From DATFRX01 sp035630615 (GTDB lineage Bacteria > Actinomycetota > Actinomycetes > Propionibacteriales > Nocardioidaceae): a DNA stretch of 64,000 bases. Shown piece by piece: positions 25,082-34,011 of the stretch (positions within the stretch are counted from its first letter, which is position 1; each line of letters begins with the position of its first letter). The notes below the pieces were generated by a model, which worked only from the letters and a program-made list of their open reading frames with translations, searched no databases and was not told where the DNA came from. Made by a program: the position numbers and the translations under genes. The stretch spans positions 124,001 to 188,000 of the forward strand of contig DASQKI010000055.1 of the NCBI GenBank assembly GCA_035630615.1, written 5' to 3'.

Positions 25082-26317
25082 TCAGTCGCCTAGGTCGGGC
25101 AGCACCGATCCGGACGCAAGCAACGTCGGGTCGGCGGCGAATGCCTCGGGGTACTTGACGGCGGCGCCGGTGTTGATCGCGACGACCTGCTCAGACCCGG
25201 ACAGCCAGCCGGACTCCCGAAGCTGCCGAACCGCGGCGAGCGTTGCGGCCCCCTCGGGGCAGAAGAACATGCCGTCGGCGCGTGCGGCCGCGGAGAGCTC
25301 GTCGAGAATCTGATCGTCCGTGACCTGGACGGCCGTCCCGTTGCTCTCGCGGACCGCGGACAGCACCAGCGGTGCGCCAAGCGGCGCGGCGACATTGATG
25401 CCGAAGGCCACCGTCGACGCCTTCTCCGCGGGCCAGGGCTCGGCCGTGTCCGCTCCGGCATCGAATGCCTTGACGATCGGTGCGCATCCATCAGCTTGAA
25501 CCGCCACCAACCGCGGCAGCTTGTCCACGAGACCGAGCCGGCCGAGTTCGGTGAACGCCTTGTGGATCCCGATCAGGCCGACCCCGCCGCCGGTCGGATA
25601 GACGATCACATCGGGTGCGCGCCAGCCCGACTGCTCGGCGATCTCGAGGCCCATCGTCTTTTTGCCCTCCACCCGGTAGGGCTCGGTGAGGGTGGAGACG
25701 ACGAACCATCCGCGTTCCCTGGCCTGGGCAGCCAGCGCGCCAGCATCGGCGATCAGCCCGTCCACGAGGTACAGCCGGGCACCCACTGCCGCGCACTCAC
25801 GTCGCGTCACCTCCGGCGCGTCGGCCGGCATCACCACCAGGGCGTCCATGCCGGCCCGTGCGGCGTACGCAGCCCACGCCGATCCCGCGTTGCCGTTGGT
25901 CGGCAGGGCGATCCGGCGTACCCCCAGCTCGCCCGCTCTGGACACCCCGACGGCCGCGCCGCGGGCCTTGAACGATCCGGTCGGCAGCAGCGACTCGTCC
26001 TTGACCAACAGGTCGGGGCAGCCGATCTGGGTGCCGTACTCCGGCATGGGGAGCAGCGGGGTCATCCCCTCCCCGAGATAGGCGACCCGACTGGCGTCCC
26101 GAACCGGCAGCAGCTCCCGGTATCTCCACAGGTCCGGAGCTCGATCTCTCACGGCGTCTGGCGTGAACGACTTCGCGGTCTGCTCGAGGTCGTAGCCGGC
26201 GAGCAGTGGGGACCCGCACGAACACAGATTGTGGAGTACGTCGGCGTCGAACTCGTTGCCGCAAGCCGGGCAGGTCAACCGGTCCAGCGCGCTATGCCAC
26301 GCGTCGGCGGCATGCAT
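25082..26317 (-). CDS. thrC: Threonine synthase
   Basis: A 411-residue PLP-dependent enzyme that converts O-phospho-L-homoserine to threonine. The N-terminus has a rubredoxin-like zinc ribbon (CPACG and CSCG), typical of this class of threonine synthases. PLP binds the lysine in PTGSFKARGAAVG (near 115), and the phosphate loop is GGGVGLIG. VEGKKTMGLEIAEQ and CPEGAATLAAVRQL are characteristic. The ATG at 26317 follows GAGGAGG by 9 bases and is preferred over one 14 codons upstream. It is not next to hom or thrB, so it may be a second copy or simply unlinked; a threonine-synthase-like lyase with another substrate cannot be excluded. Confidence 0.87.
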   Translation of the reverse strand: MHAADAWHSALDRLTCPACGNEFDADVLHNLCSCGSPLLAGYDLEQTAKSFTPDAVRDRAPDLWRYRELLPVRDASRVAYLGEGMTPLLPMPEYGTQIGCPDLLVKDESLLPTGSFKARGAAVGVSRAGELGVRRIALPTNGNAGSAWAAYAARAGMDALVVMPADAPEVTRRECAAVGARLYLVDGLIADAGALAAQARERGWFVVSTLTEPYRVEGKKTMGLEIAEQSGWRAPDVIVYPTGGGVGLIGIHKAFTELGRLGLVDKLPRLVAVQADGCAPIVKAFDAGADTAEPWPAEKASTVAFGINVAAPLGAPLVLSAVRESNGTAVQVTDDQILDELSAAARADGMFFCPEGAATLAAVRQLRESGWLSGSEQVVAINTGAAVKYPEAFAADPTLLASGSVLPDLGD

Positions 26318-26429
26318 CGGCGTCTCGACCTCCTCGTCACGGGGACGCTGCAGCCGCAACCGTAGCCCGACGACGATTGCCGACTAGGGTCCGGGCTCAG
26401 GCCGGTCGTTGCAGGCGGCCGCTGACTGA

Positions 26430-26880
26430 CGGGTCAACGACTACGATCTGGTCGATCCGCCCAAGGCGCTGGTGCTCTCGGGACCGGCTGTCGTCATCGG
26501 TGACGAGGAGCGTGGCGAGCTCGTCGACAAGATGAGTGCCATCCAGTACCCGACCGCTCAAGCCGACGGCTCCCACCTGCTCCCCATCTGGCACGAGGGC
26601 CGCGTCTCCAGCTTCGACGTGCGACGGTTGCCTGCGGATGACCCTGGCTGCCGACTTCTTCATCGAGCAGGTCAAGGTCGGGCCCAGGCGAAAGGAGGCG
26701 CACGTCGCGGCGTTCTCCCGTGAGGCCATCGGTCGGATTTCGCACGTTCGAGCGCCAACGCTTCTGATGATCGGAACTCAGGACATGTGGGCATGCGCCC
26801 GGGGAGCCGAGCTCGCCGGTGCCGCGACCAACGGCGTCGAGCTCGTCGAGTACGACATGGCTGGGAAATGCCCCGGCTAG
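26430..26880 (+). pseudogene. Broken alpha/beta hydrolase relic
   Basis: Two reading frames together give the C-terminal half of an alpha/beta hydrolase. Frame one (26430 to about 26640) reads VNDYDLVDPPKALVLSGPAV and then GSHLLPIWHEGRVSSFDVRRL. Frame two (about 26630-26880) continues with AADFFIEQVKVGPRRKEAHV and VRAPTLLMIGTQDMWA, the acid-residue strand of the fold. A frameshift near 26635 and loss of the N-terminal half with nucleophile make it non-functional. An in-frame stop at 26427 bounds it. It abuts the 3' end of an intact hydrolase gene on the other strand but is not an inverted copy of it. Confidence 0.7.
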
Positions 26881-27782
26881 ACCCCGGCCGCTTCGCCACC
26901 ACTACTGCCACTTTTCTGGAGAAGCTGGTCCCCTGAGTCACTGCCTGCCGATGCCCGACGCAGAAGCCATTCGGTCAGGACGGCGCTCAGAGCGACCGGC
27001 TGGTCGAGCTGAATCAGATGATTGGCCCCCTCGACGATCGCCAGCTCCGCGTTGGGGATGGCCTCGGCGAGGCGGTATGCGCGATCAACAGGTATCACGC
27101 TCTCCTCGCGCCCCCAGACCACGAGGGTTGGCAGGTCGATCGTGGGATAGAGCGGCTCGATCTCGTCGGTGTAGCGCTCGTTCGCCTCGGCAATCTGACG
27201 GTAGAACGCGGGCTGCCCCTCCGGACCCAGCCAGGGTTCGACAAGTCGCTCGAGGTCGTCAGCGCTCAACGGCCGGTGGGCGGCTGCACCGACGTACCCG
27301 CGCAACGCACCCTCGTGGACGGTGCCGGGGACAGCGGCTAGCACCTCGGCGTTTTCGTTGACATGACGGAAGTATTCGGAGCCCCATGGCCGGAGCGCGA
27401 CCACCGAGACCAGGGCGAGGGAGGAGTACGCGGCGCCGTGCAGCAGATGTGCACGCAGCGATACGGCGCCGCCGTAGTCGTGCGCGACCACGTGCGGCCG
27501 CTCCAGATCTAGATGCTCGAGTAGGTCCACGAAAACCTCGCCCTGAACGTCCAGCGACACCCGGTGTTCCTGCGACTTCGACGACTCTCCATAGCCGGGC
27601 ATGTCCCAGGTATAGACGCTGAACCAGCGCGATAACGCTTCCGCGTATGGTCGCCAAAGCCACGACGACCACGGCGTCCCATGGCAGAGGACGAGGGGAG
27701 GCCCGCTGCCCACACGATGCCAGCGAACGCGTCGACCCTGCCACTCGAAGTCATGGGAAGTCGGGAGCGTGTCACCAGTCAT
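26877..27782 (-). CDS. Alpha/beta hydrolase with Asp nucleophile (epoxide hydrolase/dehalogenase type)
   Basis: A 301-residue cytosolic alpha/beta hydrolase. The oxyanion motif CHGTPWSSWLWRP is the HGxP form of epoxide hydrolases and dehalogenases. The nucleophile elbow is VAHDYGGAVS, with Asp in place of Ser, which marks the same group. The catalytic His is in EGANHLIQLDQP; the acid near VVWGREESVIP is ambiguous (Glu or Ser where Asp is usual). The cap lies about 130-210. Either epoxide hydrolysis or carbon-halogen cleavage fits; the sequence alone does not decide. The ATG at 27782 is chosen to match the usual N-terminus. Confidence 0.82.
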   Translation of the reverse strand: MTGDTLPTSHDFEWQGRRVRWHRVGSGPPLVLCHGTPWSSWLWRPYAEALSRWFSVYTWDMPGYGESSKSQEHRVSLDVQGEVFVDLLEHLDLERPHVVAHDYGGAVSLRAHLLHGAAYSSLALVSVVALRPWGSEYFRHVNENAEVLAAVPGTVHEGALRGYVGAAAHRPLSADDLERLVEPWLGPEGQPAFYRQIAEANERYTDEIEPLYPTIDLPTLVVWGREESVIPVDRAYRLAEAIPNAELAIVEGANHLIQLDQPVALSAVLTEWLLRRASAGSDSGDQLLQKSGSSGGEAAGV

Positions 27783-27877
27783 CGTCGCTGCTTTCGGTAG
27801 GCGGGGCAGGCGTACCGGGCACCGGGACCTTCTGCTTGTCCAACTCGGACCTAGTGCCTCTGGCACAGTACGGGCGG

Positions 27878-27892
27878 TGTGACAGCGTCACA
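27878..27892. promoter_or_regulatory. Perfect palindrome TGTGACAGCGTCACA
   Basis: A 15-bp dyad 23 bases upstream of the metallopeptidase start. It looks like a CRP/GlxR site (TGTGA...TCACA), but the half-sites are 5 bases apart rather than 6, so it would be off-register for such a dimer. A hairpin GTGCC-TCT-GGCAC lies just upstream (27854-27866). Confidence 0.4.
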
Positions 27893-27915
27893 TCCGGATG
27901 CTAGGAGACCGGCGG

Positions 27916-28728
27916 ATGGCCAGCCAACAGACTGCGACGAAGTACCGATTCGGAACGCTGCTGAGTTGTTGCCTGCTGCTTCTGGTCGCGGTTTCGAGCT
28001 GCGGTGACGACAGCGAACCACCGAGCGATTCCGGAGCATCCGACACGAGTCAGACCGTCGAGGACGAGCCGGTCGTCGATTGCCCGGTCGGCAAGCAAGG
28101 CAATCTGATCGGATGGTGCGAGCCCTGTCAGGACTACGAGGGATGCTTCACCGAGGCCAAGGAGATGAGGTTCTTCTACAACAGGCTCATTCCACTGATG
28201 GATCGATTCTCTACGGCGACGTACAGCGCAATAGGATCTCCCGACAACTGGTATTACATCAGTACGGGAGACAGCGGCCCAGACTGCGGCGGCTTCGACG
28301 ACTCGTCATATTTCTATTGCTCGGCCGACAACAGTGTTTACGTCGGCGAGCACCAGATGTGGCAGTTCTACGCGGTGATCGGGGACGCCGCACCGGCCGT
28401 CGGACTCGCTCATGAGTGGGGACATTTCGTTCAGAGTCAGGTGGGAGTCCTGTCGGTCCCGGCAAGGCGGGCCAACCTCATCAACACGGAGAATCAGGCA
28501 GACTGCATTGCTGGTGCCTGGTCCGCCCACATGGTCCGCGAAGGGATTTTCGTGGACGATGATTTCGACGACGTGGCGGCGCTGCTGCCCGCGATTGCCA
28601 GTGCCGAGGGTCCAGCGCGTGACCACGGAACCGTAGAAGAACGCGTGGACTCTTGGCTGCTCGGATACGAGCGCGGAATCTTCGGCTGTAACTCGTACTT
28701 CCCCGGCATCCCCATCATCTCCAACTGA
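27916..28728 (+). CDS. Lipoprotein neutral zinc metallopeptidase
   Basis: A 270-residue exported lipoprotein. The signal peptide ends in lipobox VSSC (Cys near 32) followed by an acidic/Ser linker. The peptidase domain of the YpfJ-like putative neutral zinc metallopeptidase family has HEWGHFVQSQ (HExxH form HEWGH, two zinc His and the catalytic Glu) and TENQADCIAGAW, which supplies the third ligand. Cys residues in CPVGKQGNLIGWCEPC and DCGGF may form disulfides. The ATG at 27916 follows CTAGGAGA; an ATG at 27898 would be six codons longer. Substrate unknown. Confidence 0.85.
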   Translation: MASQQTATKYRFGTLLSCCLLLLVAVSSCGDDSEPPSDSGASDTSQTVEDEPVVDCPVGKQGNLIGWCEPCQDYEGCFTEAKEMRFFYNRLIPLMDRFSTATYSAIGSPDNWYYISTGDSGPDCGGFDDSSYFYCSADNSVYVGEHQMWQFYAVIGDAAPAVGLAHEWGHFVQSQVGVLSVPARRANLINTENQADCIAGAWSAHMVREGIFVDDDFDDVAALLPAIASAEGPARDHGTVEERVDSWLLGYERGIFGCNSYFPGIPIISN

Positions 28729-28763
28729 TGTCCGCGGAATCGTCTGGTACTAGACGAAGGCCG

Positions 28764-28994
28764 TCAGGGTGTGACGACCATGCCCGAGGGCGGCTCTGGC
28801 ACGGCGCGGGCCATGGGATCGACGTCGCGAATGACCAGATCGAGGTCGTAGTCGTCAGGATGGTCGAAGCGCAGGACGCTTCGGTGCGCGTAGCCGAGCA
28901 GTCGCGACACGGAAACATTCGCGTTCTCGGCGAGCGTCCGGACGACGGCGACTGCCTTCGGTCCGGTGCTCATCCGGTAGTAACGCACTGCCAT
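28764..28994 (-). CDS. Hypothetical 76-aa protein
   Basis: A short open frame starting MAVRYYRMSTGPKAVAVVRT. It has mixed alpha/beta character (VSVSRLLGYAHRSVLRFDHP, YDLDLVIRDVDPMARAVPEP). No ribosome site is obvious for the ATG at 28994, and an ATG at 28973 is an alternative. No family recognised. The reading frame keeps the GC-rich third-position bias of its neighbours, which favours a real gene, but this is not certain. Confidence 0.45.
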   Translation of the reverse strand: MAVRYYRMSTGPKAVAVVRTLAENANVSVSRLLGYAHRSVLRFDHPDDYDLDLVIRDVDPMARAVPEPPSGMVVTP

Positions 28995-29144
28995 ATGACA
29001 ACGATAGACAAGACAAGGGGCAGCAGCCGTAGGGCCGAACGTCCCTTCGTGGCCGCATAGACGGGACACCTGAGTCTGTCGGGTCTCATGGGGTTGCGGA
29101 TGTCTACGTCGTTGTCCTCGCGATCCACTCCGGCTACGCGAGGG

Positions 29145-30623
29145 TCAGGACAACTCACCGCGTACGGGGCGGCCGGGGCGAGCATCGGGCAACAGGTCGC
29201 CATCGCGTACAACGAAGGTGCCGTTGACGAGTAGGTGGACCACGCCGTTGGCCGATCGAGTCGGGTCGAGATAGGTCGCGGTATCGGTGACCGTGTGGGG
29301 GTCGAGCACCGCGATGTCGGCGTCGGCGCCGATGCCGAGGTGGCCCTTGCGCCGTGCCGTCGGGGCTGCCGCCTCGATGACGCGCGCCGGCAGGTACGAG
29401 CAGCGGCGAAACGCCTCGAGCCAGCTCCACGTGGCGGACTCGCGCACCATCATCCGCAGGGTCTTGGTGAACGTGCCGGCCGTACGCGGGTGGGTTTTGC
29501 CGCCGGTCGGGAGCGGCCAGTCGTTCGTGTCGCGACTGCCGTCGGGCCAGATGAGCGGCATCGCGTCGCTCGCGACGATGGAGTCGGCAAACTCAAACGG
29601 CCTGCGCAGCAAGGCGAGCTGACCCTCGCGTCGCTCGTCAAGGAACTCGACGAAGCACTCGGCCCCCGGGTCGGTGCGGCGAACTTCGCGCAGTCGGTCG
29701 GCGTCTGCGATGCGCTCTCCGGTCGCGACGAGGACGAGGTCTGACGGCTGCCTGCCCTTCAGCACGAGCCGCTCTGGATCGAGGAAGTATGCGCCAACTG
29801 CGGTGGCACCGGCTCCGTAGGGATAGGCCTCGACAGTGACGCGGGCGCCGTTGGTCTGGGCCTTGTCGATCAGATCGAGAACGCGGTCAACATGCTGGCC
29901 CGACGAGCTGTTGACGTGGCAGTGGTGCATCGCAGCGCCCGTCTCGGCGGCGGCGATGGTCAGCTCTTCGGGTCCGTCGATCGGCGTCGTCGGATCGACC
30001 TCGGCCAGTTCGCGGACGTGGGTGTAGGCCGGCACTCCCGCTGTGGCGGCCAGCCGGGCCAGCGCCAGAAACTCGGCTGGCTCGGTCCGTGGCGCGTAGC
30101 CCATCAGCACCCCGATGCCGAGGGCCCCATCGGCGATCTCGGCCTCGAGCGTCATCAGCCACTCGGCCTGCTCGCGAGGCGACGACGAGCGCTGCCACTC
30201 GGGATTGCTGACGAGCTTCAGCGTGGTGAGCAGGCTCGCGTCCGGCTCGAGGCCAAGCAAGGCCTGCCCCCGCGCGCTCGCCCACGAGGCCGAGAAGCCG
30301 TAGTTCAACGGCCGACCGGCTTGTGCCGCCTCGTCGTAAGCACGGGCGATCGGCGTCAGACCGGCCTCGAGCTCCAGCGCGGTCGTCACACCGTCCAACG
30401 CCTGCAGCCATTGCCCCGCGACCGAGTGGACGTGGCTGTGTAGGTCGACGAATCCGGGACCGACGACGAGGCCGGACACGTCCACGACCGACGCCTCTGG
30501 GGCTGCGATGTCGGGACCGACGGACGTGATCACGCCGCCGTCCACGAGGATGTCGGCGACGGCTTCCGACCTCGTACTCGGATCGCAGACTAGACCGCCA
30601 CGCAAGAGTACGGTCTTGGCCAT
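29145..30623 (-). CDS. Amidohydrolase (D-aminoacylase-like)
   Basis: A 492-residue metal-dependent amidohydrolase. The N-terminal composite beta-sandwich leads into VGPGFVDLHSHVHS, the HxH metal motif. A conserved TSEG-like region is replaced by ALELEAGLTPIA. Further metal-site regions include TAGVPAYTHVREL, AAMHHCHVNSSSG and VASDAMPLIWPDGS. The C-terminus returns to the sandwich (KGHLGIGADADIAVLDP, HLLVNGTFVVRDG). The architecture matches D-aminoacylase/N-acyl-D-amino-acid deacylase and related dihydroorotase-like enzymes. The ATG at 30623 follows GAGGGAG. The exact substrate, probably an N-acyl amino acid or small amide, is inferred. Confidence 0.83.
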   Translation of the reverse strand: MAKTVLLRGGLVCDPSTRSEAVADILVDGGVITSVGPDIAAPEASVVDVSGLVVGPGFVDLHSHVHSVAGQWLQALDGVTTALELEAGLTPIARAYDEAAQAGRPLNYGFSASWASARGQALLGLEPDASLLTTLKLVSNPEWQRSSSPREQAEWLMTLEAEIADGALGIGVLMGYAPRTEPAEFLALARLAATAGVPAYTHVRELAEVDPTTPIDGPEELTIAAAETGAAMHHCHVNSSSGQHVDRVLDLIDKAQTNGARVTVEAYPYGAGATAVGAYFLDPERLVLKGRQPSDLVLVATGERIADADRLREVRRTDPGAECFVEFLDERREGQLALLRRPFEFADSIVASDAMPLIWPDGSRDTNDWPLPTGGKTHPRTAGTFTKTLRMMVRESATWSWLEAFRRCSYLPARVIEAAAPTARRKGHLGIGADADIAVLDPHTVTDTATYLDPTRSANGVVHLLVNGTFVVRDGDLLPDARPGRPVRGELS

Positions 30624-30717
30624 GCGCACTCCCTCGCCATTGGGGCAGGTCTGATCCTGCGGCAGCTTCGAATCTAGTGCGTACGTGAAGCGAACCGGTG
30701 GACCTTGACCTGGACGG

Positions 30718-32001
30718 CTAGACGGGATGCACGGCGAGCCGAGTGAACAGCTTGGTCCAGCGTTCGATGATGTTGGGCATCGCGTAGTCGGCTGCGTCCG
30801 CGCGCGACGCCGCTCCCATGTGTTGGCGTAGACGCTGCGAGTCCATCAGTTGCTCCAGCGCGGCGGTGAATGCTGGCCGGTCGCCGTTGGAAACCAGCCG
30901 ACCGTTCACGCCGTCGCGGACGATCTCCGCCGGCCCGCGGGGACAGTCGTATGCCACCATCGGCAAGCCCACGCTCATCGCTTCCAGCAACACCATCGGG
31001 AAGCCTTCGAACTTCGAGCTCAAAGCGTAGATCGAGCTCTGCGCGAGAGCCGTCGAGATGTCTCGGCTGTAGCCCCGCAGCGTCACGTTCGAGCCGACCC
31101 CGAGGTCGTCGATCAGCTTCTTGAGCGCCGGCTTCGTGGAGCCGGCTCCGTAGATGTCGAGGCGCCAGTCCGGCCGGGAGGCAGCAAGTGGCGCGTAGGC
31201 CTTGATCAGTCGGTCGAACGCCTTCTGTGGCTCGAGCCGCCCCGCGGCGACGACGACCTTGTTGACCAGCGGCGGCGGATGTTTCGCAGCCGGCCACGAC
31301 AAGGCGTTGGGAATCGCGCTGATCTCGGTCTTGGCGTCGCCCATCATGGCGCGATAGTCGCCCTCGTCAGCACGAGTTAATGGCACGAAGACGTCGAGAG
31401 CCTCGATCGTCGTACGCACGAACTCGCGCTGCTCGGCTGTACGGGTCCGGGTCGGGAAGTTCAGGTGGTCCTGGCCGACCTTGACGGCTCCTGGGGGAGC
31501 AAACCGGCCGGCGAAGCGGTTCAGCGCGGGAGTTGTTCCGATCACGACGTCGGCGTTCGACTGCCGCAGTGTCTCGATCAACGGCCCGTCGCTGGACGCC
31601 CAATGTCGGCGATCGAGCGGCGCGATGGCCGACGGCTGCTGGCGAGCGAAGATGATTTCTCTCGAGACCGGATTGCCGTGTTCGTCGACTCCGCCCTGTT
31701 CGAGATTGCGTCGCTGACCGTCCGGACCGTACGGGCGAAGGTCCATGACGTGCTGCACGTCGATGCGCGGGTCGATCTCAAAGACGGTCTCGTTGCGCCC
31801 GCGCAACAGCCCGACGATCTGGATGTCGAAACTCTCGACAAGGTGGTTGGCCAGGTTGATGACCGTGCGTGGCACGCCGTCATGTCCGTCGGCCCGCGGC
31901 AACATGATGCACAACCTCGGCCGACGACTGGTCAAGCGATGGTCTACGTCCCAAGCATCTCGACCGGCTTGGCCGATGTCGGTATGCATCAGTGCCGTCA
32001 T
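30718..32001 (-). CDS. GT4 family glycosyltransferase
   Basis: A 427-residue GT-B glycosyltransferase. The N-terminal domain has RLCIMLPRADGHDGVPRTVI, the acceptor-side Rossmann fold. The C-terminal donor domain has VVAAGRLEPQKAFDRLIKAY and the family signature SSKFEGFPMVLLEAMSVGLP with EGFP and the nucleotide-sugar-binding Glu, then CPRGPAEIVRDGVNG. Retaining transfer from a nucleotide sugar to a lipid, polysaccharide or teichoic-acid acceptor is expected at the inner membrane face. The ATG at 32001 has GGAG five bases upstream. No other cell-wall genes adjoin it. Confidence 0.85.
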   Translation of the reverse strand: MTALMHTDIGQAGRDAWDVDHRLTSRRPRLCIMLPRADGHDGVPRTVINLANHLVESFDIQIVGLLRGRNETVFEIDPRIDVQHVMDLRPYGPDGQRRNLEQGGVDEHGNPVSREIIFARQQPSAIAPLDRRHWASSDGPLIETLRQSNADVVIGTTPALNRFAGRFAPPGAVKVGQDHLNFPTRTRTAEQREFVRTTIEALDVFVPLTRADEGDYRAMMGDAKTEISAIPNALSWPAAKHPPPLVNKVVVAAGRLEPQKAFDRLIKAYAPLAASRPDWRLDIYGAGSTKPALKKLIDDLGVGSNVTLRGYSRDISTALAQSSIYALSSKFEGFPMVLLEAMSVGLPMVAYDCPRGPAEIVRDGVNGRLVSNGDRPAFTAALEQLMDSQRLRQHMGAASRADAADYAMPNIIERWTKLFTRLAVHPV

Positions 32002-32126
32002 GGTCACTCCGTCGCTCTGGGCCGGCGTCGACCCTTGTGGTGCTGACGTATCCACCCTCGAAGGTGGCCATGAAGCGGCAGTGAGCCGACTGTGAGACCG
32101 GTCTTAGACGCGGCTCACTCGCTCTG

Positions 32127-32651
32127 TCAGCCGGTGCTGATCTCGTCGAGAACGGCGGTGAGCGGTTGCGGCACGCGATCGAGGTCGAGTGCGTCGACGA
32201 GCAGGCCGGCGTACCTGATCTTGCGGCCGCTGGTCGTGCCCATGAAGCGGCGCAGGACCGCCGGCTCGGGTCGGCCACGATGGAAGGGCTGACGGGTGAG
32301 GGTCTCCCACGCGGCTCGGTCGCCGCTTGCCTCGATGATCTCCAACACCGCTGGGACGCCGTGGGCGCGGATGAGTTCGTCTTCGAGATCCTCGACGCAC
32401 GCGTAGAACGGCCGCAAACCTCGAAACCGCGCGAGGGTCTTTTGTACGTAGGCGCGCTCCGCGGCGTCGTAGAGACCGGTGACTGGGACCCCCGAGGCGA
32501 CGTAGCGTCGCAGGAAGCTGCCGAGATTGGTCACGCCACCGAGCTGGACGAGTTGCACACCCGAAGCAGCCAGGTCGGTGCCTCGGAGTCGGGCGAGCCT
32601 CTCGAGCGCGCGCTGGTCGCTCGGACCCTCCACCAAGATCGCTGCGGTCAC
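32127..32651 (-). CDS. Small stand-alone TOPRIM protein (OLD-like)
   Basis: A 174-residue protein made of one TOPRIM domain. ILVEGPSDQRALERLA carries the catalytic Glu, and VTGLYDAAE holds an acidic pair typical of the OLD/RNase M5 TOPRIM form. The rest includes a helical tail. The family of small TOPRIM proteins is linked to nucleotidyl transfer, hydrolysis or nuclease action. The GTG at 32651 overlaps the NYN stop as GTGA, giving translational coupling; an ATG at 32669 is an alternative. Its pairing with an NYN nuclease suggests RNA or DNA processing. Confidence 0.75.
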   Translation of the reverse strand: MTAAILVEGPSDQRALERLARLRGTDLAASGVQLVQLGGVTNLGSFLRRYVASGVPVTGLYDAAERAYVQKTLARFRGLRPFYACVEDLEDELIRAHGVPAVLEIIEASGDRAAWETLTRQPFHRGRPEPAVLRRFMGTTSGRKIRYAGLLVDALDLDRVPQPLTAVLDEISTG

Positions 32652-33013
32652 GTCTGAGCAAGCAACCATGAGGGGCCGACAGAGGAGCCGCCGGCGGCTG
32701 CGACTCGCTCCCGCAACATCCGATCGGCGGTGACGACTACCACGTCGCTCGCGTCCTTGCTCCGCGTGCGGACCTGCTCCACGATCGTGTCGTCGCCGGA
32801 GCCGGTGGCGTGCACGGTGTGGATCGCACCGTCCTCACCAGCCGGCTGGCCGCGCTTGGCCTTTCCTTCGAGGACGAGGACGACGACGTCGTAGCCCAAG
32901 TCGGTCGCGGCGATCGCGCGGTGGAGCCGCTGCGCCGCACCTGCGCGGTCACGCCACCAGCCGTCGGGACGGCTACCGACCACGTTCGCGCCGTCAACGA
33001 TGAGAACGCGCAC
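32648..33013 (-). CDS. NYN/PIN-like nuclease
   Basis: A 121-residue NYN domain protein of the YacP/PIN superfamily. The fold opens with MRVLIVDGANVVGSRPDGWW (Asp and Asn), has TGSGDDTIVEQVR and ends with VVVVTADRMLRERV, where acidic residues build a Mg-binding nuclease site. Members cut structured RNA. It is the first gene of a two-gene unit with the small TOPRIM protein, overlapping by 4 bases. No signal peptide. Confidence 0.82.
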   Translation of the reverse strand: MRVLIVDGANVVGSRPDGWWRDRAGAAQRLHRAIAATDLGYDVVVLVLEGKAKRGQPAGEDGAIHTVHATGSGDDTIVEQVRTRSKDASDVVVVTADRMLRERVAAAGGSSVGPSWLLAQT

Positions 33014-33263
33014 GCCACAAGCCTAGGCGAGCCGTCAGACCCTCCTGGGTGCTTCTATGCCCAGAGCCGCCGTATGACACAGATGGCGTTCGCGTGGGCA
33101 GTTGTGCCTGTCCAATCAGGACCAACGACCGAGGTCACCGCGCAGCCTGCGCCCTATTGTGGGCGCCACATCGATGAGCAAGCCAGGCGACCTTTTGTGC
33201 AAGCCATCGGCCGACCTCCCGGGATCGTCAAGAGTGGCAATTGAGACGTTCACTGGAGGAGCT

Positions 33264-33971
33264 ATGACTGTCCCTGTCCCCGGCGCTGAGGTTACGTATG
33301 CCTACGGGGTTCGCAATCGCGAATACGAGGCGGGCTACCACACGGGCGAGGACTACGCGTGTGATGTCGGCAGCCGCGTGGTCGCCACAACCGCCGGCCA
33401 GGTTGTCGAAATCTCGGAATCCGGAGGGTCGTGGGGCAGCGACTACGGAAAAATCATCGTGATTCAAAGCGCCGGTCCCGGGCCGACTTGCCGACACGGC
33501 TACTGCCACCTGTCCCACATCGGGGTGCAAGAGGGCGAGCATGTGCGGGCGGGAGAACGAATCGGCCGGTCCGGTCAAAGCGGCAACGCCCACGGGGCGC
33601 ACTTGCATTATGAGGAGCGGACGGATCCGTTCCGCTACAACAATCAGGATCGTGAACCGACGTTCTCGCATGACGGTCATGACCCGCACGACTCGCCGTG
33701 GTCGGAGGGGGACGTCTACATGTCGAAGTTGCACTTCGGGCAACAGGACTCCGACTCCGTCAAGCGATTGCAGTACAGGCTTCGCCATCACCAAACCGCG
33801 GAGGCGGCCAGCAAGCATCTGCCGATCACCGGAAACTGGGGGACCCAAACCAAGGACGGGGTGCGCAAGTGGCAGCGGCACCTAGCCGACGAGGGACGCA
33901 ACGACGGCATGGCGTTGCCCCCATTCCAGGCGCGCCGGCTGTTCGGGGATCAATACACCGTCCAGGAGTGA
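33264..33971 (+). CDS. M23 endopeptidase with peptidoglycan-binding-like tail
   Basis: A 235-residue LytM/M23 zinc endopeptidase that cleaves peptide cross-links in peptidoglycan. HTGEDYACDVG supplies the first His and Asp ligands, and AHGAHLHYE has the HxH motif. The middle contains GSDYGKIIVIQSAG. After about 135 residues a peptidoglycan-binding-like region follows (VYMSKLHFGQQDSDSVKRLQ; TGNWGTQTKDGVRKWQRHL). There is no signal peptide, so it resembles phage endolysins or relatives that leave by lysis or another route. The ATG at 33264 follows GGAGGA. No other phage genes are near. Confidence 0.85.
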   Translation: MTVPVPGAEVTYAYGVRNREYEAGYHTGEDYACDVGSRVVATTAGQVVEISESGGSWGSDYGKIIVIQSAGPGPTCRHGYCHLSHIGVQEGEHVRAGERIGRSGQSGNAHGAHLHYEERTDPFRYNNQDREPTFSHDGHDPHDSPWSEGDVYMSKLHFGQQDSDSVKRLQYRLRHHQTAEAASKHLPITGNWGTQTKDGVRKWQRHLADEGRNDGMALPPFQARRLFGDQYTVQE

Positions 33972-34011
33972 GCTGCCGACCGGCACGAGCCGGCGAGCTA
34001 GGGTCACGAGC

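Noticed and set aside
27851..27866. DosR box upstream of the metallopeptidase (CTAGTGCCTCTGGCAC)
   Set aside because: Only the left part resembles copy 1 at 22423; the GGCCC half of the site is missing.
27878..27892. CRP/GlxR binding site
   Set aside because: The TGTGA/TCACA halves are separated by 5 rather than 6 bases, so it is kept only as an unassigned palindrome.
33264..33971. Prophage remnant suggested by the signal-less M23 endopeptidase
   Set aside because: No holin, terminase, capsid or integrase is nearby; a single lysin-like gene is not enough.
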